From the NCBI GenBank assembly GCA_017505635.1, contig JAFVOU010000031.1, forward strand, positions 1 through 64,000: 64,000 nt of DNA, in the 5' to 3' direction. Positions 7,135 through 15,952 of the stretch are shown here, piece by piece. The notes beneath the pieces were generated by a model. That model did not search any database and was not told where the DNA came from. It saw only the letters and a list, made by a program, of their open reading frames with translations. The number at the start of each line of letters is the position of its first letter. Positions within the stretch are counted from its first letter, which is position 1. The DNA is from Oscillospiraceae bacterium. GTDB taxonomy: Bacteria; Bacillota; Clostridia; Oscillospirales; Ruminococcaceae. Made by a program: the position numbers and the translations under genes.

Positions 7135-8232
7135 TTATTTGTCAGTTTTTTCGCAGAATTCGCAGATAATTTTCTGCATATCATCCATCTTGCCAAGCAT
7201 GTCCTTTGCAAGCGCAAGCTGACATCTTGTGCGCACAAGGTTATGTTCGGGATATTTGATATTGAAGTATCTGTCACCGTTAAGGTAGTCCGCAAGAAAA
7301 CGGGATGCCAGTTCAACCGCAATTGCAAAACAGCTAAGCGGCAAAGTTTCGATTTCCTTTTCGGTCATAACCTGCAATGTCTGTGACAAAAATCCTTCGG
7401 TAAATGCGCGGAACACATCAAGGTCAAGACCTGCTTTTTCGGCTTCCTTGCAGTCTTCTTCCACAAAGTTTGCCGCAAATCTTATTGCATCGCCAAAGTC
7501 GTGTCCCACAAGGCCCGGCATAACTGTATCAAGGTCAACAATCACCATAGGCTCGTTTGTTTCGGGGTTAAACAGAACATTGTTGATTTTTGTATCATTG
7601 TGTGTAACACGCACAGGCAGTTCACCGGCCAGCTGCATATCTGTCAGCCTGCAGGCCTGTTCCTTTACGCTCATGATAAAATCAATTTCTTCTCTGGCTT
7701 CTGCCACACGTCCGGCCTTGTCCTCTTCCACCGCCCTGCAGAACTGTTCGTATCTGCGGCGTGTCTGATGAAAATCGGGAATGGTTTCTACCAGGTCGTT
7801 TATATCAAAATCTGCAAGACTGCGCTGAAAATCGCCAAACGCTATACCGGCATTGCGCACAATATCCATATCTTTAACAGTATTGTATGTAACGGAAGGT
7901 ACATAGTTTGTCAGACGCCAGAAATTTTCGCCGTCAAGCACATATGTTGCCCTGTCGGCTGTGTGATGAAAATGCAGTGCAATCTGACCGGGCTTTTTGC
8001 CGCGGATATGTTCGGTAACCTTGTCGATGTTTGACATCAGCCCTTCTGCATTCTGAAATGCATATGTGTTTACATTCTGTATCAGATAAGATTTGGGACT
8101 GCCGTCCGCTCTTTTAAAATTAACCTTGTAGGTACGGTTTACGTTGCCCATCTGGATAACTTCATAACCGAGATATTCGTGTTCAATTCTGAAAAGTCTG
8201 CTTACTTCCAGCAGCTTGTTGTATAATTCCAT
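7135..8232 (-). CDS. NahK-like N-acetylhexosamine 1-kinase (APH superfamily)
   Basis: 365 aa, almost the length of Bifidobacterium NahK. The catalytic loop THNDTKINNVLF (H211, N212, D213) and metal motif VDLDTVMPG (D233, D235) match that family better than choline or homoserine kinases, and HDFGDAIRFAANFV follows as expected. The likely reaction is ATP-dependent phosphorylation of GlcNAc/GalNAc at C1 during mucin- or milk-glycan salvage. The usual partner phosphorylase is absent; galE and a sugar nucleotidyltransferase lie 20 kb away. It has its own terminator and appears monocistronic. Confidence 0.78.
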   Translation of the reverse strand: MELYNKLLEVSRLFRIEHEYLGYEVIQMGNVNRTYKVNFKRADGSPKSYLIQNVNTYAFQNAEGLMSNIDKVTEHIRGKKPGQIALHFHHTADRATYVLDGENFWRLTNYVPSVTYNTVKDMDIVRNAGIAFGDFQRSLADFDINDLVETIPDFHQTRRRYEQFCRAVEEDKAGRVAEAREEIDFIMSVKEQACRLTDMQLAGELPVRVTHNDTKINNVLFNPETNEPMVIVDLDTVMPGLVGHDFGDAIRFAANFVEEDCKEAEKAGLDLDVFRAFTEGFLSQTLQVMTEKEIETLPLSCFAIAVELASRFLADYLNGDRYFNIKYPEHNLVRTRCQLALAKDMLGKMDDMQKIICEFCEKTDK

Positions 8233-8417
8233 CAGATTTCTCTCTTTCTTTGTATGCCGGCAGATTCATTGGCATACTTATACAATTTATATTGTACCTT
8301 TAAAACTGTATATAGTCAATATCTGTGTAGATAATATGCCGCTATTTTGCCACCTACCTTGCCATAAACCGCAAAATATGTTTCAATATAGCTATAATTT
8401 TACTTTACGGAGGCCTT

Positions 8418-9224
8418 ATGGCACAGATAACAAAGATAACTGATTTTTCTTCTCCGCAGCTTGATGTTTACGCCCGTTTAAGCGAAAACCAGCTGTTTCA
8501 TTATAACGAACCATACGGCGAAGGCCTTTTTATAGCCGAAAGCCCCAATGTCATTCTGCGTGCACTTGATGCAGGTTACACACCGCTGTCCTTTCTTGTG
8601 GAGGACAAACATATCGAAACACAGGCAGCGGAAATTTTGTCCCGCTGTCCCGACACACCTGTTTACACCGCAGAATTCAGCGTGCTGACACAGCTGACAG
8701 GTTTTAAACTCACCCGCGGTATGCTTGCCGCAATGGAGAGAAAACCATTGCCATCCCTGCAGGAAATCTGTGCAGACTGCCGCCGTATCGCCGTACTGGA
8801 AAACGTTATGAACCCCACCAACATCGGCGCTATCTTCCGCAGTGCCGCCGCCCTTGGCATGGAGGCAGTTATACTGACAAACGGCTGCAGCAACCCGCTG
8901 TACCGCCGTGCTTCCCGCGTGAGCATGGGCACGGTTTTTCAGATTCCGTGGACCTTTGCAGATGACAGCTGGCAGGACGCTCTGAAAAATATGGGCTTTA
9001 AAACCGCCGCCATGGCACTTAGTGACAATTCTGTAAGCATAGACAATCCACAGCTTATGGCGGAAGAAAAACTTGCAATAGTCCTTGGTACCGAAGGTGA
9101 CGGCCTTGCCCTGCAGACCATTGCCGACTGTGACTACACCGTTAAAATACCAATGGCCCATGGGGTGGACAGCCTTAACGTTGCCGCTGCAAGTGCCGTT
9201 GCATTCTGGCAGTTGGGCAGATAA
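8418..9224 (+). CDS. TrmH/SpoU-family rRNA or tRNA 2'-O-methyltransferase
   Basis: 268 aa. The N-terminal substrate-binding part is followed by the SPOUT knot with its three motifs: NPTNIGAIFRSAAALG (about 134-149), VLGTEGDGL (about 222-230) and PMAHGVDSLNVAAASAVAFW (about 245-264). It should transfer a methyl group from SAM to a ribose 2'-OH; the RNA target is unknown. A GGAGG site precedes ATG 8418, and a TATAAT element lies at 8393-8398 without a clear -35. The B3/B4-domain gene follows 63 bp downstream. Confidence 0.88.
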   Translation: MAQITKITDFSSPQLDVYARLSENQLFHYNEPYGEGLFIAESPNVILRALDAGYTPLSFLVEDKHIETQAAEILSRCPDTPVYTAEFSVLTQLTGFKLTRGMLAAMERKPLPSLQEICADCRRIAVLENVMNPTNIGAIFRSAAALGMEAVILTNGCSNPLYRRASRVSMGTVFQIPWTFADDSWQDALKNMGFKTAAMALSDNSVSIDNPQLMAEEKLAIVLGTEGDGLALQTIADCDYTVKIPMAHGVDSLNVAAASAVAFWQLGR

Positions 9225-9287
9225 TTTCTTTGGCATACACCTGCATCACAAACAAAAACTATACCAAAACCACAAAGGCGGCAGCTT

Positions 9288-9944
9288 ATGATTAACATTA
9301 AAAAAGATATATCCCTTAAAGATAAAAATTTTCCGTTCGGTGTTGCCGAAGTTTCTTTTCCGCCTGCGGAAATGTGGAACGAACAAGCCTTCCGTTCACT
9401 TATCGACAGCGAAATAAACGCCCTTAAAGAAAAACACACCGACTACGACCGCAAGGCTGTATGGGGCGAAAACCCTTATGTTCGTTTTTTCAAAAAGTTC
9501 AAAAAAACATTTCCTGTTATGCTGCAGTTTGAATCGGCGGTGCTTAAAGACCGCCCGTTTCCTGCCTTTAACCCTGTTGCCGAGGTTGCCTTTCTGATGG
9601 AAATAACCCAGGGCGTGCTTTCAGGTGCACACGATGCAGACTGCATTGACGGTGACGTTACATTATATCTTGCCACCGAAAAGGAAGATTTTGAAGGCAT
9701 ACGCGAAACTTTGCACACCTATCCCGGTGATTTCTGTGCAAGGGACAGCAGCGGCATAATCTTCAGCCTTATTGCAGGCACCGACAGGCGCACCAGTGCA
9801 AAACCTGACAGCACAAAGGTGCTTTATCCTGTTTTTGCCGCACCCGATATGGACACGGCAATTATCCTCAACGCATTTGAAACGCTTAAAAAATACATCC
9901 TCACTCTCGCCCCCGGTGCAGAGATTAAAACGTACATACTGTAA
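9288..9944 (+). CDS. B3/B4 tRNA-binding domain protein
   Basis: 218 aa protein consisting of the B3/B4 domain of the phenylalanyl-tRNA synthetase beta chain as a free-standing unit (COG3382). Characteristic segments are NPYVRFFKKFKKTFPVML, PFPAFNPVAEVAFLMEI and GTDRRTSAKP. Free B3/B4 proteins are thought to edit or bind tRNA or a related ligand, but no firm function is known. It is probably co-transcribed with the RNA methyltransferase gene upstream. Confidence 0.85.
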   Translation: MINIKKDISLKDKNFPFGVAEVSFPPAEMWNEQAFRSLIDSEINALKEKHTDYDRKAVWGENPYVRFFKKFKKTFPVMLQFESAVLKDRPFPAFNPVAEVAFLMEITQGVLSGAHDADCIDGDVTLYLATEKEDFEGIRETLHTYPGDFCARDSSGIIFSLIAGTDRRTSAKPDSTKVLYPVFAAPDMDTAIILNAFETLKKYILTLAPGAEIKTYIL

Positions 9945-9946
9945 AT

Positions 9947-9988
9947 AAAAAAGTCATTCTCCGGAACCTTCCCCGGGAATGACTTTTT
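9947..9988. terminator. Bidirectional terminator
   Basis: AAAAGTCATTC pairs with GAATGACTTTT around an inner CCGG pairing. It serves converging genes and belongs to the GTCATTC terminator family of this window. Confidence 0.85.
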
Positions 9989-9999
9989 GATTGTTGTTT

Positions 10000-10665
10000 T
10001 TAATTGTCGCGGTATTTAACCATTATCTTTTTAAACATCTCGTTGGTTGTAGGCGGTGTGTAGGTAATGGCATTTGCCCCTGCTGCAATGGTTTCGGCAA
10101 TCAATTCGTCTGTATTGCCGCCACTTGCCATAATAGGCACATCAGGGAACTGCTGTCTTATTTTGCGCACAACATTCGGCGTTTCTTTGCCGCAGGCCAC
10201 ATTAAGGATAGAAACCCCTGCATCAAGACGTGCCTGGATATCGGTGTTTTCGCTTGTTACTGTAACCACAATCGGTGCGTCAATTTCGTCGTATACCATA
10301 CGGATATTATCGTTGGTGATAGGTGCGTTCATAACCACACCCATAGCACCGCTGTGTTCGGCGTCCTTTGCAAGGTTAACGGTGCGCATACCGTTTGTTA
10401 TGCCGCCGCCCACTCCGCAGAACACCGGCATATCTGCCGCTTTTATTATGCTGTCCGCAATAATCTGCTGCGGTGTAAAAGGATAAACTGCCAGCACCGC
10501 ATCAGCATCGCAGTTGCGTATAATGGCAATATCTGTTGTAAAAACAAGGGTTTTGATTCTTTTGCCGTAGATAAGTATGCCCGATGCCTTGTATGCCGCC
10601 TTTGGCATTTCCAGTATATTATGGCGCAGACGGCTTTCTATCTGAGGTATCTTTTTCTTTTCCAT
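10000..10665 (-). CDS. TIM-barrel protein of unknown function
   Basis: 221 aa. Alternating beta-alpha segments, a GVGGGITNG motif near residues 86-94 and a C-terminal phosphate-binding type motif MASGGNTDELIAETIAAGAN indicate a (beta/alpha)8 barrel like ThiG, HisA or NanE. I do not recognise a characterised member. A GGGAGGACAGGT ribosome site precedes ATG 10665. Gene neighbours give no pathway clue. Confidence 0.8.
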   Translation of the reverse strand: MEKKKIPQIESRLRHNILEMPKAAYKASGILIYGKRIKTLVFTTDIAIIRNCDADAVLAVYPFTPQQIIADSIIKAADMPVFCGVGGGITNGMRTVNLAKDAEHSGAMGVVMNAPITNDNIRMVYDEIDAPIVVTVTSENTDIQARLDAGVSILNVACGKETPNVVRKIRQQFPDVPIMASGGNTDELIAETIAAGANAITYTPPTTNEMFKKIMVKYRDN

Positions 10666-10909
10666 ACCTGTCCTCCCTGTACTATTTTTATTTTATTTTA
10701 ACATACAATTGTTTGTAATATGTGAATTTGAGCAGAATTTTCTTCTTATTTTTCACAAAAAGTGTATAATATTATAAAAGCAACCGCTGTGCAACCGCAG
10801 GTTGACACATTTTAAAGCGCAGTTGGTAGCAGGCAACCGCCATAAAAGCTATACTGTAACCATAAAAAGCAGCTTCACACTCACAGCAACAGCGAAAGGA
10901 AGTGTATTT

Positions 10910-11905
10910 ATGATACTTGCCGATAAAATTATACATTTAAGAAAACAACAGAACTGGAGCCAGGAACAGCTGGCAGAACTGCTTGGTGTAAGCCGGCAGT
11001 CGGTAAGCAAATGGGAAAGCGGCCTGAGCATTCCGGACCTTGATAAAATCATAAAGATGAGCAGCATTTTTGGTGTATCCACCGATTATCTTATAAAGGA
11101 TGACATAACCGAAACCCCTGCCGCTGCCACAGCAAGTACAGCTGTAAGCTACGATGATGACGAAAGCATTTTTGTATCCCTTGAAGATGCCAATACATAT
11201 ATGTCCCTGTGCGAAAAACTCAGCACATTTTTTGCCATTGGCGTGGCGCTGTGCATCATCTGCCCTGTGCCGCTTATCCTGCTTGGCGGTTTAAGCGAAA
11301 CAGCAAAATATGCCCCTTACGAAGATATGTTTTCCGGCATAGGCGTTGCAATGCTTCTGCTTATCGTTGCCGCAGGTGTTGGCATACTTATCGTAAGCGG
11401 TATGCAGACATCAAAATGGGAATTTCTCGAAAAACAGTCCATCACACTTGAATACGGCATAAAAGGCATTGTGGAAAAGAAAAAAGCCTCCTACGAAAAA
11501 ACCTTTATCGGTTCAATAGCCGCAGGCGTTGTGCTTATAATTATCGGCATTGTGCCTTTGCTTATTGCAAGCGGTTTTGACTTTGATGATTATGTTTACG
11601 CAATCCTTGTGGATATTCTGCTTGTATTTATCGCAGCAGGTGTTTTTCTCTTTGTCAGAAGCGGCGTTGTGCACGGCTGTTACGAAAAACTTCTGCAGCA
11701 GGGCGAATATTCCGACGGCGAAAAGCGCACAAAGCGCCGACTTGAACCTGTAAGCACAGTTTACTGGTGCAGCATCACAGCGGTTTTTCTGCTTGTCAGC
11801 TTTACCACAATGGAATGGCACCGCACCTGGATTATCTGGCCGGTAGCCGGTGTTGCATACGCAGTGGTTGAGGCCGTTGCAAAAATTGCAATGAAAAACA
11901 AATAA
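10910..11905 (+). CDS. Membrane-embedded XRE-family regulator
   Basis: 331 aa. Residues about 5-60 are an XRE helix-turn-helix ([20 protein letters not shown]), followed by four or more hydrophobic helices (for example [57 protein letters not shown]). Start ATG 10910 follows AAAGGA; the frame is open from 10802 but lacks another ribosome site. A TATAAT element at 10765-10770 may be the promoter. Proteins of this type are common in Firmicutes and probably sense the membrane state. Confidence 0.82.
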   Translation: MILADKIIHLRKQQNWSQEQLAELLGVSRQSVSKWESGLSIPDLDKIIKMSSIFGVSTDYLIKDDITETPAAATASTAVSYDDDESIFVSLEDANTYMSLCEKLSTFFAIGVALCIICPVPLILLGGLSETAKYAPYEDMFSGIGVAMLLLIVAAGVGILIVSGMQTSKWEFLEKQSITLEYGIKGIVEKKKASYEKTFIGSIAAGVVLIIIGIVPLLIASGFDFDDYVYAILVDILLVFIAAGVFLFVRSGVVHGCYEKLLQQGEYSDGEKRTKRRLEPVSTVYWCSITAVFLLVSFTTMEWHRTWIIWPVAGVAYAVVEAVAKIAMKNK

Positions 11906-11918
11906 CACACATTAACAG

Positions 11919-11950
11919 CGGGTACTTTAAAAAGTATCCGTCTGTTTTTT
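11919..11950 (+). terminator. Terminator of the XRE membrane-protein gene
   Basis: 9-bp stem (11919-11927 with 11932-11940, one G-T pair) followed by TCTGTTTTTT. Confidence 0.8.
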
Positions 11951-11960
11951 GTATGACAGA

Positions 11961-11989
11961 TTGTTACATTGTGCAAAGTATGTTACAAT
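11961..11989 (+). promoter_or_regulatory. Promoter of the GH2 gene
   Basis: TTGTTA (11961-11966), 17-bp spacer, TACAAT (11984-11989). Confidence 0.65.
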
Positions 11990-12028
11990 AATTCCAGTAT
12001 TTAACATCACTTTATTACGAGGTGTACT

Positions 12029-13762
12029 ATGGCAAAAAGCAAAAATCCAAGACTGTGTCAGCTTGTCACCCCTTTTGAAAAGGACACAGCTTTAAGCTGG
12101 CAAAGGGAATATCCCCGCCCGCAGTTAAAACGTGACAACTGGCAAAGCCTTTGCGGCCAGTGGCAGTTAAGCGTAAAAAGTGCCCACAGCGGCATTTGTG
12201 CCCTTGGTGATATCACTGTGCCTTATCCTCCCGAAAGCCGCATTTCGGGCATAATGCGCCCATTGGCAGAGGACGAACAATACATCTACAAAAAAGCTTT
12301 CACCGTCGATGATACATACAGCGGCAAAAGGGTTCTTCTGCATTTTGGTGCAGTTGACACCCACTGCACAGTTTTTGTAAACGGCAAAAACGCAGGCAGT
12401 CACAGCGGCGGTTATCTGCCATTCACCCTTGATATAACAGACCTTGTGACAGCAGGCGAAAACACAGTTACCGTCGAGGTAACCGACACCCTTGACATCG
12501 ACCTTGCCTACGGCAAACAGACAAAGAAACGCGGCGGTATGTGGTACACCCCTGTAAGCGGCATATGGCAGCCGGTATGGCTTGAAGCTGTGCCTTTTGG
12601 CTATATAAAAGAAATCCGCCTTACTCCGTCTCTCGACAGCATAACAATGGAAACTGACGGCGGTGCAGAGGAAAAAACTGTGGTTATCACAACCACCCAG
12701 GGAGAAATCACCCATACCTTCTGCGGTGACAAAACCACTGTAAAACTCCCCAATCCACAGCACTGGAGCCCCGAAAATCCATATCTTTACACCTTTACCC
12801 TTACAAGCGGCGAAGATAAAATTGAAAGTTACTTTGCCCTGCGCACAGTTACGGTGGAAAAGGTAAAGGGCCAGAGCTATATCTGCCTTAACGGCAAACC
12901 GTACTTTTTCCACGGATTGCTGGACCAGGGCTATTACAGCGACGGCATATACACTCCTGCCACACCACAGGGCTATATATATGATATACAGACAATGAAG
13001 GATATGGGCTTCAATATGCTGCGCAAGCACATCAAAATCGAACCCGACCTGTTCTACTACTACTGCGACAAGCTGGGTATGGTGGTATTTCAGGATATGC
13101 TCAACGCAGGCACCTACCACTACATCATCGACACAGTGCTGCCTACAATAGGCATCAAAAGGGGCTTCACCCACCCTGCAAGTGCAAAGCGCAAAGAATT
13201 TTTTGAACGTGAATGCCGCACAACCTGCGATTTGCTGTACAACCACCCCTGTGTATGCTACTACACAATATTCAATGAGGGCTGGGGGCAGTACGATGCC
13301 GACCGCATTTACACCGAACTCAAAGAGTACGAACCCACAAGAATATGGGATTCCACAAGCGGATGGTTTTTCGAAAAAGAAAGCGACGTGGACAGCCACC
13401 ACATATATTTCCGCAAAATCAGCCTTAAAGCAAAAGCGGAACGCCCGCTGGTTTTAAGCGAGTTCGGCGGTTACAGCTATAAGGTGGAAGACCACAGCTT
13501 TAACCTTGACGACAACTACGGCTACAAAACCTTTGACAGCGCCGAAAGTCTGACCGACGGCATATACAACCTTTATGCAAATGACATTGTAAACTGCATT
13601 AAAAACGGTCTTTGTGCCACCGTTTACACCCAGGTGAGTGACGTTGAGGACGAAACCAACGGCCTTGTTACCTATGACCGTCAGATTATCAAAACCGACA
13701 TTGCAAAAATGCAGCAGATGGCAGAAATGCTGTTTAAAGCATTTGAAGAAAAGGTAAAATAA
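12029..13762 (+). CDS. Glycoside hydrolase family 2 protein
   Basis: 577 aa, shorter than E. coli LacZ but typical of compact GH2 enzymes: an N-terminal jelly-roll sugar-binding domain (about 30-185), an Ig-like domain (about 190-275) and a catalytic TIM barrel. The acid/base is E417 in IFNEGWG and the nucleophile E478 in LSEFGGY. No signal peptide, so it acts on imported sugars; beta-galactosidase, beta-glucuronidase or beta-mannosidase specificity cannot be told apart here. It has its own promoter and terminator. The PTS IIC gene converges on it. Confidence 0.9.
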   Translation: MAKSKNPRLCQLVTPFEKDTALSWQREYPRPQLKRDNWQSLCGQWQLSVKSAHSGICALGDITVPYPPESRISGIMRPLAEDEQYIYKKAFTVDDTYSGKRVLLHFGAVDTHCTVFVNGKNAGSHSGGYLPFTLDITDLVTAGENTVTVEVTDTLDIDLAYGKQTKKRGGMWYTPVSGIWQPVWLEAVPFGYIKEIRLTPSLDSITMETDGGAEEKTVVITTTQGEITHTFCGDKTTVKLPNPQHWSPENPYLYTFTLTSGEDKIESYFALRTVTVEKVKGQSYICLNGKPYFFHGLLDQGYYSDGIYTPATPQGYIYDIQTMKDMGFNMLRKHIKIEPDLFYYYCDKLGMVVFQDMLNAGTYHYIIDTVLPTIGIKRGFTHPASAKRKEFFERECRTTCDLLYNHPCVCYYTIFNEGWGQYDADRIYTELKEYEPTRIWDSTSGWFFEKESDVDSHHIYFRKISLKAKAERPLVLSEFGGYSYKVEDHSFNLDDNYGYKTFDSAESLTDGIYNLYANDIVNCIKNGLCATVYTQVSDVEDETNGLVTYDRQIIKTDIAKMQQMAEMLFKAFEEKVK

Positions 13763-13780
13763 AAATATTTTCAAAATACA

Positions 13781-13820
13781 AAAATGTCATTCCCTTTGTT
13801 GAGGAATGACATTTTGTTTT
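13781..13820. terminator. Bidirectional terminator (GTCATTC family)
   Basis: 13-bp perfect stem AAAATGTCATTCC / GGAATGACATTTT (13781-13793, 13803-13815). Confidence 0.85.
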
Positions 13821-13842
13821 ATGTATTCAGTTTAATATGCCG

Positions 13843-14949
13843 TTACAAATCCAGCGTTAAATCTTCGCTTTCTATCCAGCCTTTTCTGCGCATAATTTCG
13901 CAGAAAACCCAGCTTAAAACTGCAGGCAGAACAAAGCATACAAGCACAAGACCAATCCAGTCAAAAGCTGTTATTGCCGCTTTTGTTCCGTTTGCCACAT
14001 CATTTACCCAGCCTGTGTAGACACCAATCTGTCCCACAAAGCCGCAGCTGCCCATACCTGACGAAACCGCAGCACCGTTCATCTGCAGTTTAAAGATACA
14101 GGTTGCTATCGGCCCCGTTATTGCCGCCGCCAGTGTAGGCGGTATCCATATTACAGGTTTTTTTACAATATTAGGCATCTGCAGCATACTTGTGCCCACA
14201 CCCTGTGCCACAAGGCCGCCCCAGCCGTTTTCCTTAAAGCTCATAACTGCAAAGCCCACCATCTGTGCACAGCAGCCTGCCACTGCAGCACCGCCTGCAA
14301 GACCTGTCAGCCCGAAACCTGCGCATATAGCCGCACTGCTTATAGGCAAAGTAAGTGCCATGCCTATGATAACCGATACAATTATTCCCATAAACAGCGG
14401 CTGAAGTTCGGTTGCTTTCATAACTGCAAAGCCAACTGCCTGTGCCGCACTGCCGATAGGTGCCGCCACAAGCTTTGCAAACATAATGCCTGCAAGCACC
14501 GTAACGGTAGGTGTTACAAGTATATCAATTTTTGTCTCCTTGGACACAAGCTTGCCAAATTCCGCACCCACTATGGTTACAAAATAAACCGCCAGCGGAC
14601 CGCCTGCCCCTGCCATTGCATTTGCCGCAAAGCCAACGGGAATAAGGCTGAACAGCACCATTGTAGGACAGTGCAAAGCAAAACCTATTGCAACCGCAAT
14701 ACCCGGCCCCACCATTGCACTGGCAAGACCGCCGATTGTGTAGTGCACTGCACCCTCACCGCTGCCCACAGAAACAATTATTTCATTTAAAAAGCCTATA
14801 TTGAACTGCTGACCGATTGTGTTGAGAATTGTGCCCACAAGCAAGGTGCAGAACAACCCCTGTGCCATAGCACCAAGAGCATCGATACCATATCTTTTGC
14901 CCGAAACCACAATATCCTTTTTGCGCAAAAAAAGTTTAAATTCCTTCAA
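13843..14949 (-). CDS. PTS sugar transporter subunit IIC (EIIC_2 type)
   Basis: 368 aa integral membrane protein of the PTS_EIIC_2 family, with about ten hydrophobic segments and the Gly/Pro-rich core seen in this family (SSGMGSCGFVGQIGVYTGW near 300). No EIIA or EIIB gene is adjacent, as is common for this family; the enzyme I-like gene at 57.8 kb is distant. The start is the TTG at 14949 with AGGAAG about 10 nt upstream; no ATG fits. A hairpin with a T run lies in the probable leader at 15015-15045. Confidence 0.85.
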   Translation of the reverse strand: MKEFKLFLRKKDIVVSGKRYGIDALGAMAQGLFCTLLVGTILNTIGQQFNIGFLNEIIVSVGSGEGAVHYTIGGLASAMVGPGIAVAIGFALHCPTMVLFSLIPVGFAANAMAGAGGPLAVYFVTIVGAEFGKLVSKETKIDILVTPTVTVLAGIMFAKLVAAPIGSAAQAVGFAVMKATELQPLFMGIIVSVIIGMALTLPISSAAICAGFGLTGLAGGAAVAGCCAQMVGFAVMSFKENGWGGLVAQGVGTSMLQMPNIVKKPVIWIPPTLAAAITGPIATCIFKLQMNGAAVSSGMGSCGFVGQIGVYTGWVNDVANGTKAAITAFDWIGLVLVCFVLPAVLSWVFCEIMRRKGWIESEDLTLDL

Positions 14950-15014
14950 TTAAAACACTTCCTTTTACCATCCACTTTAATTGTCAAAAAAATAACTTTG
15001 TCCATATAGCAGAA

Positions 15015-15045
15015 AAAGCACTGAAAACCAGGTTTTCAATGCTTT
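15015..15045 (-). promoter_or_regulatory. Terminator-like hairpin in the PTS IIC leader
   Basis: 13-bp stem with one C-A mismatch and a 3-nt loop, followed on the minus strand by TTTTTC. It lies 66 bp upstream of a start codon between divergent genes, where a normal gene-end terminator is not expected. Confidence 0.5.
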
Positions 15046-15118
15046 GTTTAATTACAGCCCAATTATAGAACTTTTGAAAAAAAATGTCAATTTTACATTT
15101 TACAAAACCAAAAAACTG

Positions 15119-15149
15119 TTGACTCTTACGTTACGTAATAGTGTATTAT
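15119..15149 (+). promoter_or_regulatory. MerR-type promoter with 19-bp spacer and operator
   Basis: TTGACT (15119-15124), 19-bp spacer, TATTAT (15144-15149). The spacer holds the perfect palindrome TTACGTTACGTAA, extendable to a 21-bp near-palindrome at 15122-15142. Long spacers with a central dyad are the hallmark of promoters that MerR proteins activate by DNA distortion. Confidence 0.85.
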
Positions 15150-15171
15150 ATATACGAAGGGATGTGACAGA

Positions 15172-15909
15172 ATGAAAAACAGCTTTAAAACAGTAAACGA
15201 GGTAAGCCGTTTAAGCGGTGTAAGTGTGCGCACCTTGCACCATTATGACGAAATCGGTCTGCTTAAACCCGCATATGTTGCCGAAAACGGCTACCGTATG
15301 TATGACGATACATCACTTAAAAAGCTGCAGAGCATTCTGCTTTTCAAAGAACTTGAATTCCCTTTGAAAGAAATAAAAAACATTGTCGGTAATCCGCAGT
15401 TTGACAGCAAAACTGCTGTGAAAGACCAGCTGGAACTGCTTAAACTTAAAAGAACACACATTGACGGGCTTATCGACCTTGCCGAAAAACTTATAAACCA
15501 GGAGGACTATATGGCACTTAAAAAATTTGACCGTGCAGAAATTGAAAAATATGCACAGGAAGTAAAAGACCGCTGGGGTGCAACCGACCAGTACAGCGAA
15601 TACACACAGAAAAGCCGCAGCCGTACAACCGACCAGCACAATGCCCTTGGCGCACAGCTTATGGACATTTTTGCCGAAATTGGCAAACTGACAAACCTTG
15701 CACCGGAAAGTGATGAGGTGCAGAATGCAGTTAAGACACTGCAGGATTTTATCACCGCAAACTACTACAACTGCACAAAGGACATTCTTAAAGGTCTTGG
15801 CAGCATGTACATTGCCGACAAGCGCTTTAAAGAAAACATCGACAAGGCAGGCGGCGAAGGCGCAGCAGCATTTGTGGCAAAGGCAATCGAAATTTACTGC
15901 AGCAACTGA
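15172..15909 (+). CDS. MerR-family regulator with TipAS ligand domain
   Basis: 245 aa. Residues 8-75 are a MerR winged helix (VNEVSRLSGVSVRTLHHYDE, then IGLLKPAYVAENGYRMYDD), about 80-115 the dimerisation coiled coil, and about 120-245 a TipAS antibiotic-recognition domain (YTQKSRSRTTDQ, NYYNCTKDILKGLGSMY). Relatives TipAL, Mta and SkgA bind drugs or stress ligands and activate efflux or their own genes. The overlapping promoter shows autoregulation; no efflux gene is adjacent. AAGGGA precedes ATG 15172. Confidence 0.9.
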   Translation: MKNSFKTVNEVSRLSGVSVRTLHHYDEIGLLKPAYVAENGYRMYDDTSLKKLQSILLFKELEFPLKEIKNIVGNPQFDSKTAVKDQLELLKLKRTHIDGLIDLAEKLINQEDYMALKKFDRAEIEKYAQEVKDRWGATDQYSEYTQKSRSRTTDQHNALGAQLMDIFAEIGKLTNLAPESDEVQNAVKTLQDFITANYYNCTKDILKGLGSMYIADKRFKENIDKAGGEGAAAFVAKAIEIYCSN

Positions 15910-15918
15910 TATAATGCA

Positions 15919-15952
15919 AAAGGCTCATCTTTATGATGAGCCTTTATTTTTT
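15919..15952. terminator. Bidirectional terminator
   Basis: 11-bp stem AAAGGCTCATC / GATGAGCCTTT with T runs on both strands, between converging genes. Confidence 0.85.

Noticed and set aside
7026..7328. Peptide frame ending in a GEGTRTPDPLIRSQ-like sequence
   Set aside because: This is the well-known false peptide read from the opposite strand of tRNA-Arg genes.
10802..10909. Longer N terminus for the membrane XRE regulator
   Set aside because: No ribosome site for the upstream codons, and HTH alignment begins at ATG 10910.
12167..13402. Open frame of about 410 codons on the minus strand opposite the GH2 gene
   Set aside because: It is antisense to a clear GH2 enzyme, is Cys/Val/Phe-rich without motifs and has no ribosome site; similar frames lie opposite 34593-35903 and 40573-41952.
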